A DNA stretch of 64,000 bases from Pomacea canaliculata (GCF_003073045.1 NC_037595.1:2480001-2544000), one strand, 5' to 3'. Positions 34,019 through 47,882 are shown, counted from the first letter of the stretch. Translations and numbers: made by a program. Notes: a model not told the origin generated them from the sequence alone.

Positions 34019-34390
34019 TCATAAACAGGACTGGATGGGGTTTGAGGAATAGGTTCTGTTGAAGTATCATGGGAGCTCAGATAGCTAAATATTAAGTACT
34101 TGATCATTATAGATTTCCTGTCAAAGCGCATTAATTGTAGTCAAGAAAAGATATTGCAGCCCATAATTTGCCACAAGCACCTGACAATCTCACATGAAAC
34201 CGATCGTTATGGCCTGCCCAAACCAAAACATTTAAAACCATATAGGAGAAATCATTAATACTGCTCAGTAGAATTGCAGACCTGGTTAGTCTATGCCAAC
34301 GCAAAGAGTATTCGCAACTAGGAAAATAGTATTTTTGTAACTCTCCAAAAAATAATGTAAATACACATTTCCCCGCATTATAGTATACTC

Positions 34391-34699
34391 CTGTGGTTCT
34401 CAAAGTGCATAGGTCAGGTGGTCCGCGGCTGACAGTCATCATATGTCAGCAAAGTGATGTTTAAAGTGATGCATTCCTCGCATTCACATTTTAATTACAA
34501 ATAACGAGGTACGTATTTTTTTGTCAACTTATTACTATACTACTGTCATAAAAGGACATTTAGTTTTGAATTGTAATGAAACATGCGGCAATTTAAATTT
34601 GAAATTCATAGTATAGAGTGATTTTTAGGCCTTGGTGGTCCGCCATATTTTTTACTTAAGTAAAGTGGTCCTTGGTCCGAAATACTTTGAGAACCACTG
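34391..34699. mobile_element. hAT-type MITE, inverted copy of the 13740-14103 family
   Basis: The ends CTGTGGTTCTCAAAGT and ACTTTGAGAACCACTG match the intron 13 element. The interior (GGTGGTCCGCGGCTGACAGT, GGCCTTGGTGGTCCGCCATA) is its reverse complement, with one rather than two copies of the internal tandem unit. The flanking duplication is degenerate (GTATACTC and GACTATCC), so this insertion may be older. Confidence 0.78.
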
Positions 34700-35487
34700 G
34701 ACTATCCTCCATTCACTTTACAACAAGGGATATCATTCGGCGCATAAAATACATCCCCTACATTGCTGCTAAAATAAAACTTTTATTCAGTTTCATTTTT
34801 ACATCAACTCTTTCAGAAATGTCTATTGCGTTCTTATTTTACTTTTTGTCAAAACCTTTTGAGAAAGTTGAGAAATGAGTAGGGCTTTCTTATACAGTCA
34901 AAAGCAGGGTTGTCAGTGGTGAAAACTGTGCAGATACTATGATGTAAAGGCAGTTCATTAACAGCAAGCACCGTCACACATAGCTAGCATAAACCGATGC
35001 AACAACCAAACATGAAAAAAAGGACAAAAATATCCATGTTACCTAGTTCCCTAAAGGCAATTCATTAACAACAACAGATCTTTCCCAACACACGCTCCCA
35101 TCTCGGTAATGGGGTCGACCTATGACATACTAACAGTACTCGATAAGAACCTTCTACTGAGAAAAGATTAGAACACAAGTGTTCAGCGCATTTTACGTGT
35201 CTCTTTTTTGAAATAAAAATAAATTATTTTCTATACATTTTTTTAGCTTTTAATTTATTTCTCATGTGCTCCGCGGCATTCTTTTTCTTCCATGACGGAA
35301 CACTTAAAGTGCTTTCTGCTTTTTTAAATTATTTTTTTTTAAAGCTTTTAAGGTAGATCTAGTCGGATATAGGCACAACGTCCGTTTCTGGTCATTAAAA
35401 ACAAAGTGTAAACGTTTTCAACGACTTGGAGTGCATGTCAGCTAAGACCGCTTTAGTACGCGCGATGACCTCACTATGGCTATAGGG

Positions 35488-38400
35488 CTATATATAAGTC
35501 GCAAAAGACACAGATTTTACCTTCTTCGCCGAGGTCGTGTTGCTTTGAGACAAATAAAGCTTCATTCGTCTGGCTTCCTTCTGGCGTCGTCTTCGCTCCT
35601 GTAAGGTGTTGAGCGTGTACAGAAACGGGTTCAAGGCCGAGTTGACCGGCAAAACTACGATAGCCATGGCCACGTTGACCTCACCAGGAATGGACACGCC
35701 CTGAGAGGCCAGAAGGGCCACAAGCCCGATGGGAAAGCGACACAAGAAGTCTGTCACAGCCACGCTGATCAGGCGGCGAGCTATGGTTAAATCTTTGCAT
35801 CTCTTGGTGCTGTCGCACATAGACATGCTGTTGGTACGAATAGACCAGAAAATAAAAGCCTGTCCAATGCCTATCAGCATTAACAGTACAAAATTGAGCC
35901 CCGTTAAAACGTTAAACGAGTAATCATGGCCCGCGTACTTATTACGGGTAACAGGAAGGGGGATACAGATTCCTGTTTGGCCGTAAAACTGCCAGTGTGA
36001 CGTCATGGGTAGTAGAGGAACCGAGGCTAGAGTTATCCCTACTGCCCACGCTAGCATGCAGGCCATGTGAGCTGACCTCTTGTTAAAGTGAATACCGATA
36101 AAGGGAAAGCGAAGGACGAGGAAACGATCCAGTGTGATGAGACACACGATGAAAGCAGACACCTCGCTGGCCAGTAGAGACAGAAAGCCGGCCATCTGAC
36201 AGGCACCGCTTCTCTTCCACGTGCTGTCGTTCCACAGGTACGAACCCTGATACACACGGTCAGCGACGCCAATCATCACCAGGTACACTCCCATAATAAA
36301 GTCAGACATGTTTAGGTGTATGACAAACACACCAAACCCTAACTGGCTAGAGTTTCGTTCCAGAAAGACGCGATAGATAAAACTACAGACATTACCCAGT
36401 AAACTCATGGCTGCGAATACCGCCAGTAGTGCCCGGTAGAAATCAGATCTCAACAACGCCTCACAAGATGATATTTCATCGTGAGGGGAATGACAGTTGG
36501 TTGGATTGAACTTTTCTGGTAGCATGGCTGGGCAGCAGAGCTTGTAGTTGTCTGTGTAGACAGCTTCTAGAAGGTGAAGTCCAGTCAGAAGGTCACGAGG
36601 AAAGATCTTCACAGGACACCCACGAAGATCTAAAGATTTCAAGTTGGGAAGTACATGAAAACCATTCCCAGACACGATTTCCACACCAGTCTCAGATAAA
36701 TTTAGGACTTCTAGATTAGTAAAAATACTTAAAGAAGTTGGAACTAATGTACTTATCCTCACATGGGACAAGTCTAGGATACGCAGTCTTGTATACGAAG
36801 GCGCTATAATATACTTTTCCGGGAAAAGAGATATTAAAGGATTGCCTGATAGTTTCAAGGTTTTCAGATTAGGCAGATTCTCTAATTGTCTATGGTTGAT
36901 AACATTTAAGTTGTTTCCCGTAAGATCCAGAATACAGAGGTTAGGTAAGGCAAAATCGTCTAGATCCTCTAGGTTACAGTCTGCAAGACTGAGGTGAATA
37001 AGAAGGCTGTTGTTCCTTATACTTCTTGGCGTCATACCTGTGCCTTTTGCATCGAGATATCGCAAGGATGGATATTCATAAAGCGTAACTGCCTTGGTAC
37101 AAATGAATGAAAGCCCGAAACAGGTGCAAGAGTGTGGACAGGTGAGGCCGCACGTCAGCTCATCGTCGTGCTGCGGACACTGGTTGAAGCCGTCGCACAG
37201 GTGGTGAGGATGAAGGCAGACGTGCGAGGCGCGGCATCGGTACAAGCCAGGACACGTGTACGTATCGCAGTCCTCTTCGTCTGAGTAGCCAGGACAGTCG
37301 TACACGCCGTTACACCGCAGATACACCGGCAGACAGTAGTAGTTCACACCTGGACACTCGAAATGAGTGTGTGGGCATGCATTGGACTGTAGGGAGGATA
37401 GTTGCGACTCTAGAGGCTTCACTACAAGCTGGCCATGGTTGTCAAGGTCCACGATGGCCGGGAGCAATATAGCCTTAGATGTAATTGTTTTTTGAAGGCA
37501 CTTTGTCTCGTCCATACCGTTGACACACTGCTCTACACCGTCACACCTCTCGCTTTCCGAAACGCACTGAAACAGGAAAAACGTGAGTTTGAGGCTAGTT
37601 TTTTTTAATGGTAACGTTACAATCAACCCAACTCTAGGTTTATCTTGTGATTTGATATTTAGCTGTCTTTTCTGATTGAAATTTTCGCTTCTTACATGCT
37701 CACTCTATGCCACCCATTGCATTTATTATTTATAGTAACTAACCGGTGAAAACATTCATGAATAAAACACTGAGCTCAGATAGTACTGGGTCTTTAAGTT
37801 GTACGCATGTACAGGTAGTCCTCGACTTACGACGGGGATCCGTTCTTACCGCAGCGTCGTAAACCGAATTTCGACGTAAGTCAGATCATACATTCATACA
37901 GTACTGTACCATAATAACAGTACAGTACTACAAACACTTAGCCTATCCAAACACCTATCCTAACATAGTACCCTACATAATTATCAATAAATATAAGTAC
38001 AGTAAAATATTGTGCAGTACAGTACGTTTAATAATTAAATACTGTACTGTAAGCGCTGTAACAGTAATAAACAGTGTACGACGCTAAACCTCGTAAGTCG
38101 GAATGAGCGTCATATAAAGCGTCGTAACCACGAAACGACGTAACTCGAGACCGTCGTAACCCGAGGACTACCTGTATTTCGAATAATCTGTAAAAGCAGG
38201 CTCTTGTTATGCTTTTTTTTTTTTCGCACGTCGGTAAGTCCGAGAGATTAGGAGTGAGACATGGGCCATGACTTTAAGCGACTGACGTGTGAACATTGTA
38301 ATATTCCCACTGTTATGTGATTGTGAGCAGGTAGAGGTTACCTCATAACTGTCACATACGTGCCTAAGTCCCCAGCGCCATCATTATGTGTTTTAAATAT

Positions 38401-40967
38401 ATGTGAGGGTTATTTAACTTTTATCAAACGCTTAAATATGATTGTTGGCGCTCACAACAAATGTAATCACCTGATGGTTACCACAGTCGTATTTCCCACT
38501 TGTGTAGCATGAAGCAAACTCACAAAAATCTTCGTCACTTCCGTCAGGACAGTCTGAACGATGATCACACACCAGGGTGTGCGGCACCCGATCAAAGCCG
38601 TTGTCACAATCAAAAGCCGGCGGCAGACTAGACAGCGGCGCGTCACAGGACGAGAGTGAACTCCGCATCCAACAAGCGCTGGCCACGTCACACGACAGGA
38701 AGGTGTGTGTCATGTGACCTGCTGGACAAACGACTTTCGAAGAATCATTTTGCCAGGCAGAGATGTCTAAAAATGTGATGCGAGGATTGCTCTTCTCTGG
38801 CCGGAGCTGATTTCCTGGAGCTGCTTCTGTCTCGCACAGAGCGTGCGAGATTCTCGGTTCGTCGCATTTTTTCAGTTTTATCCCTCCATTCATGTCTTGC
38901 AAGTAAAAAAGCCCACAGGCTGGCATAGTAGCGACACCGTCGATCGTCTTGAAATACGCTATTGTGCCGTCAGTCCACTGTAAAGCATTAAGATACCTGT
39001 CGACAGTCCACAGGTTTCACAATATATTAAAGGAATTTTCAAGCAAACATAAATGTTTTCGTCATAGCTACAATGTGATGAACTCTCTCATTGGACCAAA
39101 AAGTTTGTGGTGGAGTATTTAAGTAAACACCATTTTTAAGTAGAACTTAGACATTTCTGCTAGCTTTTCTGAGGAGGCGCTGCACTAAAACACACACTGC
39201 TTGTTAGCAAAAAATCATTTAAGACCAAAGCGTTATTATTTTCATAAAAAGCCTTAACAAAAACAAGTTTTGCTCTGGTCGTGTATTTACACAACGTGGA
39301 AGCCGTTTTACTCTTTTATGTCTTTCCTACAGCCTTTACTAATGTCAAGCTTCTTTTCAAAACTATAAAACAATTTCTTTTTATTTTGTACATCTTTCTT
39401 TTCGCTACTTACATCGGCCGCTGCATGAACATCTGCAACATTCCTACATAGGCGTTGCCGTATTCCGTCAATCTAAGCAAGCTGAAGACGTTGTTGTACT
39501 CTGCCGGGGTGTTGAGACTCGCCAGACGCGCTCCCTGTGACAGACAAAAGTCAAACGCCTCCTTCCACGTCATGAGAGGCCACGGCATCTGCCAGATATA
39601 GCAAGAGTTTTCGAAAAAAGGTTGACCTACTCCACAGCGGGGACTTGTGTAGGGGCAATCAGCTTCGTCTTCACTGCCGATGCAGTCATACTTTAAGTTA
39701 CAAGAAAAGTGATCACTAAAGTCGGTCTTGTTTAAGCCGGAGCAGTTCCATCTGCCATCCTCCAGCAGGGTTGGAACTGCAGACAGGTTGTGTATGGTAA
39801 AGACAAGTCGAAAACCTGTGTTGTTGCCATATTCGTTGCTGTAGAAATGAACAAACAGCGTTCGAGTTTGATGCAGTATGGTAAGCACTGGCACGTCTCT
39901 GCATCTAGTCCAAGAAGACTGATTTGAGATATCGTTTTCATACACCTCTAAACCATCGGCTGGGCAAATGGTTGGCACACGACCTTCGATGTCCATGTGA
40001 GGAACAGACACCATGATTGCACTCTGCTCAGGAATGTCCACTTTCACCCAACTGTCCATGTGCACCGGGTACTTTCTATGCCCGTCCCAGTTTGGCGTCT
40101 GTATGTAACCTGATATAACAAAATGGTCACTACATTTAGATAGTACAACACAATAGGAACGATCATTCTGTATTTACTACATCTCTCACTATTGCTCACG
40201 TGTTCATTCCAGTTAGAGACAGAGAAAAGTGAATGAGTCGACACTTTACCTCTGTTAGGCGAAGTAAACATAATTTCAAGGTTTGGTCTCTGGGTGACAG
40301 GCACTGCTGTAAAGTTCAAGGCCAATTGAATAATTTGGGACTCGAGGGTCACCACAAAGGTCGTCGTCACGACATTGGTGAAACTCCACAGCTCGCTAGG
40401 GATGTCGTTGTCGCAGGTGTTGATTAATCGCCGTGACGTGGTGCCTACGTCAGCCAGCTCGAGCAGAAAGGCGGGGCACTGGACGTTGATGGAGAGCACG
40501 TTGATGTAGAACACCATGGACGCCGGCGCGGTGACTTGGATTTCACAGGACGACAGTCGGGGTAGTTTGTCGCTGGATTTAGTTCTGATGTCGACAACAG
40601 CATTCTGTGTGGTAAACTTTAGGCTGTGAGATGTGTTCAAGCATTTAGTTAAGTTCTTTAGTGTCACCGCGACAAAGGAAGTCTGTGCAAAATTCGACGC
40701 TGTAGTATCTTGATAACTGCCGTAGACTTTTCCTACGGCAGTACTGTAGACAGCGTTATTCGTTGTAGCTACCCACCCTGTAGCTTTGGGAACGCTAGAA
40801 ACTGAAGAAGACACTCCATACGGATTAACGACATACGAGGTGGTAATAATTTTAGACTTACTCCTCGGTGTCGATTGTGACTGAAGGTAAGGGTCAGAGG
40901 TCAAAAGCCAGACCCCTGCAAGATGCAGCAGTAGCGTCAGACCGAACAGATAATTATAAACAACCAT
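35488..40967 (-). CDS. Receptor A: CUB/LDLR-A/C-type lectin/LRR seven-helix receptor, GRL101/RXFP-like
   Basis: Four in-phase exons, 40967-40250, 40109-39413, 38996-38471 and 37566-35488, give 1339 residues. Order seen: signal peptide 1-24; CUB-like region about 110-215; second CUB-like about 260-347; LDLR-A about 361-391; C-type lectin 398-526 (WKEAFDFCLSQGARLASLN); LDLR-A about 602-630; a third split by the exon 3/4 junction (residue 647/648); LDLR-A about 710-750 and 752-786; Cys-rich LRR cap and about seven LRRs 788-990; seven helices about 1020-1300. The DRF triplet at 1127-1129 replaces DRY; NPFLY is at 1293-1297. A hinge CCPAMLP and the LDLR-A/LRR/7TM layout match Lymnaea GRL101 and the relaxin-receptor group. 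It is expected at the plasma membrane, G-protein coupled; ligand unknown. The start ATG is followed at once by the hydrophobic signal segment. Confidence 0.87.
37812..38174. mobile_element. Tigger/pogo-like MITE in receptor A intron 3
   Basis: The ends CAGGTAGTCCTCGACTTACG and CCCGAGGACTACCTG are inverted repeats, flanked by TA on both sides (37810-37811 and 38175-38176), the target site of Tc1/mariner-pogo elements. The interior is palindromic, rich in CGTCGTAA, with repeated AGTACAGTA in the centre. There is no open frame. It explains most of the extra length of this intron relative to the same intron of receptor B (340 bases). Confidence 0.82.
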
Positions 40968-43900
40968 AACTGTAATGACTCAACTGTTCCAGACTTCTTT
41001 TCGAAGAAGACAACAAGAGCCTTCAGCTTCTTGATACCATTGAGCTAAAGGGCAAACAATTATAAAAAAAAAATGCTTCATCAAAATAGCAACAAATATT
41101 TGTATCCAACAACTTTTTTTCTCTTTGCATATTTAAAAGTGTTCAGGTTGTGAGATTGCTTTAGAAATATATTTCATCAAGTCTTCACGGCTATTGAATT
41201 AGTATGTTTCTCAATTTTTTAAATTTTTGAATACGTAAAACCTCTTCTAACCTCAGAAGTTCCCTAAAGTCAGGGCAGAATGATAAAAGATTCCATATCC
41301 CAAGCTCAAGAACAAAAAAAAAAAAAAAAAAATATCCAAGACGAGGTAGATATAGAAAGTCTTACAAGAAATGTTTTTCACAAAACGTGTAGCCATAAAG
41401 ATGGCTTACAGTGTTTACATACCGTTTCTGCTGAAGAGGTCCGCACTGCATTGAGTGGAAATGAAAATGTGAAAATCCCTTCTTTTATTGTAATTTTGAA
41501 ACAGAAATTACCTAAATATTGACATTAAAGAAGACTTTTAAAAATGTTTTTCCCGGTTTTCAACAATAATTATTATTTTATTATTATTTCACGTAGAAGA
41601 CATTTATGATTTATGCATAGCTGTAGCTTATGAATAATGTCACTTTGAGACAGAATATTATAACTAATTTCTCATGTTTATTCTTGGACAAGCCGGAAAA
41701 GTTTTGTTCGCTGATTATAGACGTCTTGACCCCCTTCCCCTTTGTTATTTTACATTCTGTTTCCTTCTAATGAGCTTTGCGCGTGTAAACTCACACACAC
41801 ACACACAGAGGCGTACATACGAACACACGTATATGTACTTATGCATACGCATTGCACATATTTGTCTGCAGATGATATTTTATTGCAATTTTGTGTTCGC
41901 AATTGATTAAATGGCACGTAGATAACAAAGTTTTATCATTTTATTATTATTTTTTTCCCGACTGTGAAAACATCTAATTATATATATACACACACAATCC
42001 TACAAACATGTGCACGAAAACTAAGCTTTACACCATTTGAACGACGAGGGCTTTGTAGAGCAATTTCCCCAAAATCTCATGACAGGGTAAAAAGTCTTCG
42101 TCACCGACAATTATCGAAAACGTTTGCAGGAAGAGTTGTTGCATGTCACAAAACGTTTAATTTTTGTACCGCTCATTAAATCTAGCGACATCAATAAATA
42201 CACTCCTGTAGCGACTTCTGTATGCAAACTTTACATTCACTGTGCTGTTTCTGAATATGGTAAGTTGGTTCTCAATTAAAGTAAGTTCTGTTGCTTCACT
42301 TATGGACGAGGAAGACGACGATGATGACACTTGAAGATACTTTCGCATCTTTATTTGCATTGTCCTCTTACAAGTAACAGCCGACCTTGCTCTCTGTTAA
42401 ACAAACGGGGAATGGCAGACAACTAAAATGTTCACAGAACAAGCGCATACTTTTGTTGATATGCTAACTGCAAGTTTCAATAAATATCTTCGGCGCTAAC
42501 AAGACACTATACGGCGCCGAGTGAATGTCTGAAAGAGAGAAAAGACCTGCTATATCTCCCCTGCAGCTTCCTTGTCATGGTACAGCCTACGTCAAAACAT
42601 TTAAATATCGGCATCTATTTCAGAGTTTAAAAGATGTATTAGTGTATGTGATAGCAGGTTTCCTGCTTTCTATTATCTCGGAAATCGTTCTGATCAAATC
42701 TTACATGCTATACTACATAATGTAACGAGAAACTAAAGCGTATTTATTTAAGAGACACTTAACAAATCCTCCATCATGTTTGTGTAGTTCATTAAGCGAG
42801 TCAATTGAACATAATTTATAACTAAATGTCCACTTTATAATAATATTCGTCAAGCTACTATTTGTAAAGTCAAACTTTCTTCGAAAATTTATTTAGACGT
42901 AGACCTGCTACTATACAGCCATCTCGAACTGACAGCCAGAACTCAAACATATTTTTAGTAGTTCGTAATTTTATTAGACACCTAAACGCTTTCAGTCAGG
43001 AAAGTGAAAATGACAACTAGGGGGAAATAAAAGACAAACAGAAATTTTACTCTGTGTGTGTGAGAGAGAGAGAGTCCACAGTCTACTAGTTTTATACTAC
43101 AAATACTATTTGATCACTTACATACTAAAATACTATTTAAATACTAAATCAATCTAAAATATTTCTTCTTGCAGATTTTCGATAAGCGTACTAGCGATTC
43201 TTTTCACAGACCTTATTTATCGTCTTCGTACGGTACTTACAGTTTTTTAACTGCAACAAAACGTGCCAAAAAAAAAACAACAAACAAACAAAAAACACAC
43301 ACACAAACACACAAACAGGGAATGTCGCAAGTTAGTGAGAAATCATCAACAATGAAGTGAAAACAAATTTCTTTTTACTCACGAATAACTCGCGTGGAGC
43401 AGCTTTCTCGTCTTGCTTAATTGACGTCTGCTACGCGGGCGATGTACACATTACTGATGCGAGATAAAATAGAATCCTATCAGCGAGGTGACATGTTTTT
43501 TATGTTTGTTTTGTTTTCTTTTGTTTTTATCTTTAAGAAAGTTTGAGATTGTCTTTAAATCACTGTCCAAGTCTGTCGTACTGAATTGTTTCTCGGTTTT
43601 AAAAAAGAACTTTTCCCCATGTCAGTAACACATCACGTGTTGTCTTATTGCGCAGACCTCTAGATCTACCTGAATATACTGAAGCTGTTCTCCACAGTCA
43701 ACATTTATGAAAATAAAAAAAATCTTGTAAATGCGCTAGGAAATCATGTAGAAAATACACTGTCTTTGAAACCATCACATTAATATTTGCTGACATTAAA
43801 TTAATTTATTCGCGCTTCATTCGACTCAAGTATCGTCAGGCATTGTTTTGAGAGAACTATTTTCAATCGGAACAGTAGCGGCACTCAGATGCGGTTTCTT

Positions 43901-46900
43901 GCAGTGGAGGACAGGGTGGTCGTACATCTTCAAAGTTTCTTTCTTTGTTTTTTGTTTTGTTTTGTTTTTTTCCGAGTTGCTGGATTGTTGTAGCAGACGA
44001 CAGATGACGGTAAGAATTTTTCATTGCGCCCTTTTGTCTAAAGTTTTATTGCTATAAAACTCGGGGAGGGGGATTTAAGTGCAGTAGCCTGCACTGTGTG
44101 GTCAGACCACGAGAACAAATTTTCTCATAAACGGTTACGTAATTAATGATACATAAGAATGAATAACATTGGCACCAATTATAGAGTATTAAAATAAAAA
44201 GCAGATGAGATATATGTGCTTGCATGGTGTTTGGTGGTAGAGAGCATAATGACATTAAATTACAAGGTTAACAACACCTAAACAAAAGACCAAAGAATAG
44301 GGTTTAAGATGGAGGAAAATGAAACAATCAAACAGATCGAGAGTGCTACATTGAGGAGAAAGATCACGGTATAGCCACCAAAGATAACGGGAGCTTAAGG
44401 CACGTCAGAAAGAAGAAAACAAACGGATAAGAGACTAGAGAGAGAGAAAACATTAATAAATGTAAGAGACAGAGAGCATGAAGAAGAGTGGGAGAGAGAC
44501 GCCGAGCCGTCATTTCAGTTTGCTAGGTTCATTCACTCAATAAGGCGACAACATTAGTTATTAAAAATTACAAGATTTTATTTAACATCAAACTAAAGGC
44601 AGCGTTTACTATAACAACAAGCAAGGTAAAACAGCAACTAATCTGAGGTCAAGAGACACTTCCGTCCTTTCCCGCTGTTTCTTGTGTTTCTCTCGGTCTG
44701 CTCGTCTGCCACACTGATCCTGCTTTATATTGTAAATCAGAACACGAGTATAATAATAAATGTAATGGCCATTTTTCTACTGTGGAGTAGACTGAATGCG
44801 CTGTACACAAATGACAGTGTAATAAGTTTGTAAATGTTGGCTTCTATCTTTAACTGCCAGCGTGAATATACTAATGAGAGCGCTCCTCCCGAGAACTGTG
44901 ACGGTCCTAAGATCGTGTCTGTGAACTGTCACAGAGTTGTTGGAATAACACTTACTTGAAGCGCTGGGGTGATGTACTATCCCTTATCTCCTGGCGAGAA
45001 TATTACTGTGCACAATTAATCCCTAAGCCAGAACATACAACAACCCACACTGATAAGAATATTTCCGATACTCCAAAGGACGAACAATGCAGTTACATTG
45101 CGTGCACCCACAGTTCTACGTAAATGATAATCCACGAGAAAACAGAATATGGCTTCCGGTCTGGATGCTTGGACGTGTAAAGGACGAGTTTTCTTCTATC
45201 CCGACTCCCGAGCTCACACAGAGGTACTCGTGGAGATTCTCCGGGTGATTCCTGTAATCTCATATCTCAATAAATACCACATAATAGAAGCTTCTAATTA
45301 AAGCACAATTAATCAATCAAACTTTCCTTTAAATCCGCACAAAGTATAGCATTACGAAGAATTATAAGGAACAAAGAAATATCACAGATAGATTTCCTGG
45401 CTTCTCCGTTCACATGCACAACTATTCTCCTCGTCTGTCTATTATGGGAGTGAATGTCCACCCCCTAAAGTTGTGCTTCTGTGAGTCCCCGCTCGTCCGC
45501 ACTTCAGGCTATTTCTGGTCAGTTCATTCTTACACTAGTCTCTCTCTCTCACACACACACAACGCACACACACCACACAGAGCCAAGGCTGATAACTCGG
45601 GTTCCTAACAAATATCTCTATCTGTGGATATTGTTGCACTAAGTTTGTAATTCTTTCTAGATTAGTCATGTCGTTTACTCAATAACTTTTTAAACGGAAC
45701 TTTGAATCGCGTCAACGTATCTTACACCCACTGACCACTACTAAAATTATTTTGTTTTCTTGTGCATTACCCTCTGTATGGGTATACTAAATAATGTAAT
45801 AGCCCATCATATAAGCAAAGAGTTAAAAATGCTAAAGTTTGAAATTCTTGTTGTTCAAGAGTCCTAAGTTCCTGTATCCGTCACACAGCGCCTTGATGGT
45901 TGCCGTATGAAGCCTTCTTTCACGTTCTTTCCACAGCACATGACATAGTCCCTCGCGCCACACTCTACATCCTTACAACTAAGCAGGCTAAACGTTTTTA
46001 GTAAGTGATGCGTTAATAGACTGGCTTGTAAAAGACACATGATTGAAAGGTATATTAAGAACACCATGAGATGCAGAGGGTGATACATTTTTGTAATTAG
46101 AAAAAGCACCATCTAAGTAAATAATTGCTAAGCTGGTACTAGAAGATTTTATAATTACTGCTGATACACAAATCATAAATGAAAGGAATCACTATCATGA
46201 AGATCGTTACAAGCCCAAAACAGTGATGGAAACAGAGTTTAGCAAACGAAATAATAAGTCTCAATACAAACAATGCTGAGGAGCTTATAAAAGAAATTAA
46301 TTTTTAAAAAAAGAAATGCGCTTAAAAAAAATAAATAAATAGAAATAGCACAGAAACAGAGGAATTTCTAGCAAAATTAATAAAATTTCTTTTTAAAATC
46401 TTGGAAAATTTGCAGTAAATAAACAAGAGTTTCATGCTAAAACGATGTCCAACTCATTGGCTACGTAGGGAGAAAGTGTGCATGGCTACCAGCAAAAGTA
46501 AAATTTCGACCGGTATTTTAAAAATGTACATGCATTAACCTACAACGTTGGAAATTATCGGTGATTCTCCGTTTTAAAGAGTATTTTAAAAACATTTAGG
46601 TGCTGCAAATTTTAAGAAATGTAGGTTTTGTTTACTGGTAGTAAAATCAAATGAAAGATTATATTGTATGCGACAGAAAATTCACAATCAGAAAGTAGGT
46701 CAACCGTTAGAAATTAACCAAAAAATATTTACGCGATATAAACAAACAAAAAAATACCAGACAAACACATATTATAATAGAACATACATTTGAATTTAAA
46801 TATTTCTGACTGTTTTTTTCCTATTTTCAGTTATTTGAGTACAAATCCATGTTGAATTGATTAACCTGTTAACGACTTTAACAAGGCGCTTAAACACAGA

Positions 46901-47882
46901 ATCTTTGCCTACTTTCAAACAATACGAAATATGTGTTTGGTGGACTTTATCAGCCTTTAAAGAATGTACACCAAAGGTATACTTGTATACCAAAAAGAGA
47001 TAAAAAGAGGATAATTAAAAAGCTGACAACCAATAATACTATTGAGTAGTGCCAATCACGTTGAATCATTCTGCACTGCTTAACGTATAAATAATTACAC
47101 AGTACATCCAGATGAGGCATGTTTCATAACAAACATATATATATATAGGTGACAGAAGTACACATGCGTACATATTACAGACCACTTGAAACTTAATAAA
47201 AAGCCATGTTTGCTATTCTGGCTTGATTTTCAAAAGCGTTTGATTAGAAATTTATGGATAAAGTGTTTAATGCATGCTCTGAACCGAACATTCTTATGTG
47301 GATTCAAACAGCAGTTTTAGTCACAACATTGTTCCATTTTTATTTGGTTATCAATTGTGGTAAGCTGAAAAAGTAGAGAAACCGACTTTTCGTGCCCTGA
47401 GATGTCTCGTGTGAAGAAGTGAACATTCAAAGTGAAAGTAATGGCAATGATTACAAGTAGAAAATCTGTCTATCACTGGCATTTAAAACAGCGTTAACAT
47501 CTTTTTGTTTTAAAGTTTTAAGCTCAGTCAAAGATCTTTCACTGATATTAATTTTCACCCACTACATTTCTAATCCTTCTCTTTAGCTGCCTGTCAGAAT
47601 TGTCACGACAGTGGGTTTTATTGCAGTGAGACCGTTTGTTTGAGACCGCGAGAACCTCTGGCAGACCTTTGCTTCCCTCTACATTTTGCGCCATCCCTCC
47701 ACCCTACTTCCGTCCACGTAAACATTGAATGCGCACGAATATCGACAATATTTGAGGATGACGAAACACTCAATTTCCAGTATAAATAGCAGGAGGAGGG
47801 AATCAGTTCTGGCAGCTTGTTTTCGGTTAGAAAGCAGGTTCTACTAAAGAACTGCACTCACAATTCATCAAAGGCTATAGGG
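40968..47882. other. Receptor A-B intergenic region
   Basis: No coding gene was recognised. The first 150 bases beyond the receptor A start presumably hold its 5' UTR and promoter (minus strand); a possible splice acceptor TTTAG lies near 41041-41045. A (CA)n tract is at about 41789-41806, AG/GT tracts at about 43050-43073 and CT/CA tracts at about 45539-45570. An AATAAA on the minus strand at 47622-47617 could serve receptor B. Several stretches recur in the B-C spacer: for example, 42000-42360 resembles 55620-55990, and 44310-44640 resembles 57390-57650. Confidence 0.6.

Larger units (their letters stand above)
33251..35487. other. MED14-receptor cluster intergenic region
   Basis: This is the convergent spacer between MED14 (plus) and receptor A (minus). 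It contains two hAT-type MITEs, listed separately, and on the minus strand a possible AATAAA for receptor A at 35259-35254, about 230 bases past its stop. No gene was recognised. Confidence 0.6.

Noticed and set aside
36051..36272. Frames repeated in the same place of all three receptor genes (also 48446-48667 and 62060-62281)
   Set aside because: Alternate-frame shadows of the conserved seven-helix exon; conservation follows from the real frame.
42525..42725. 66-codon frame with a hydrophobic C-terminal half
   Set aside because: No conserved domain and not visibly preserved in the paralogous B-C spacer.
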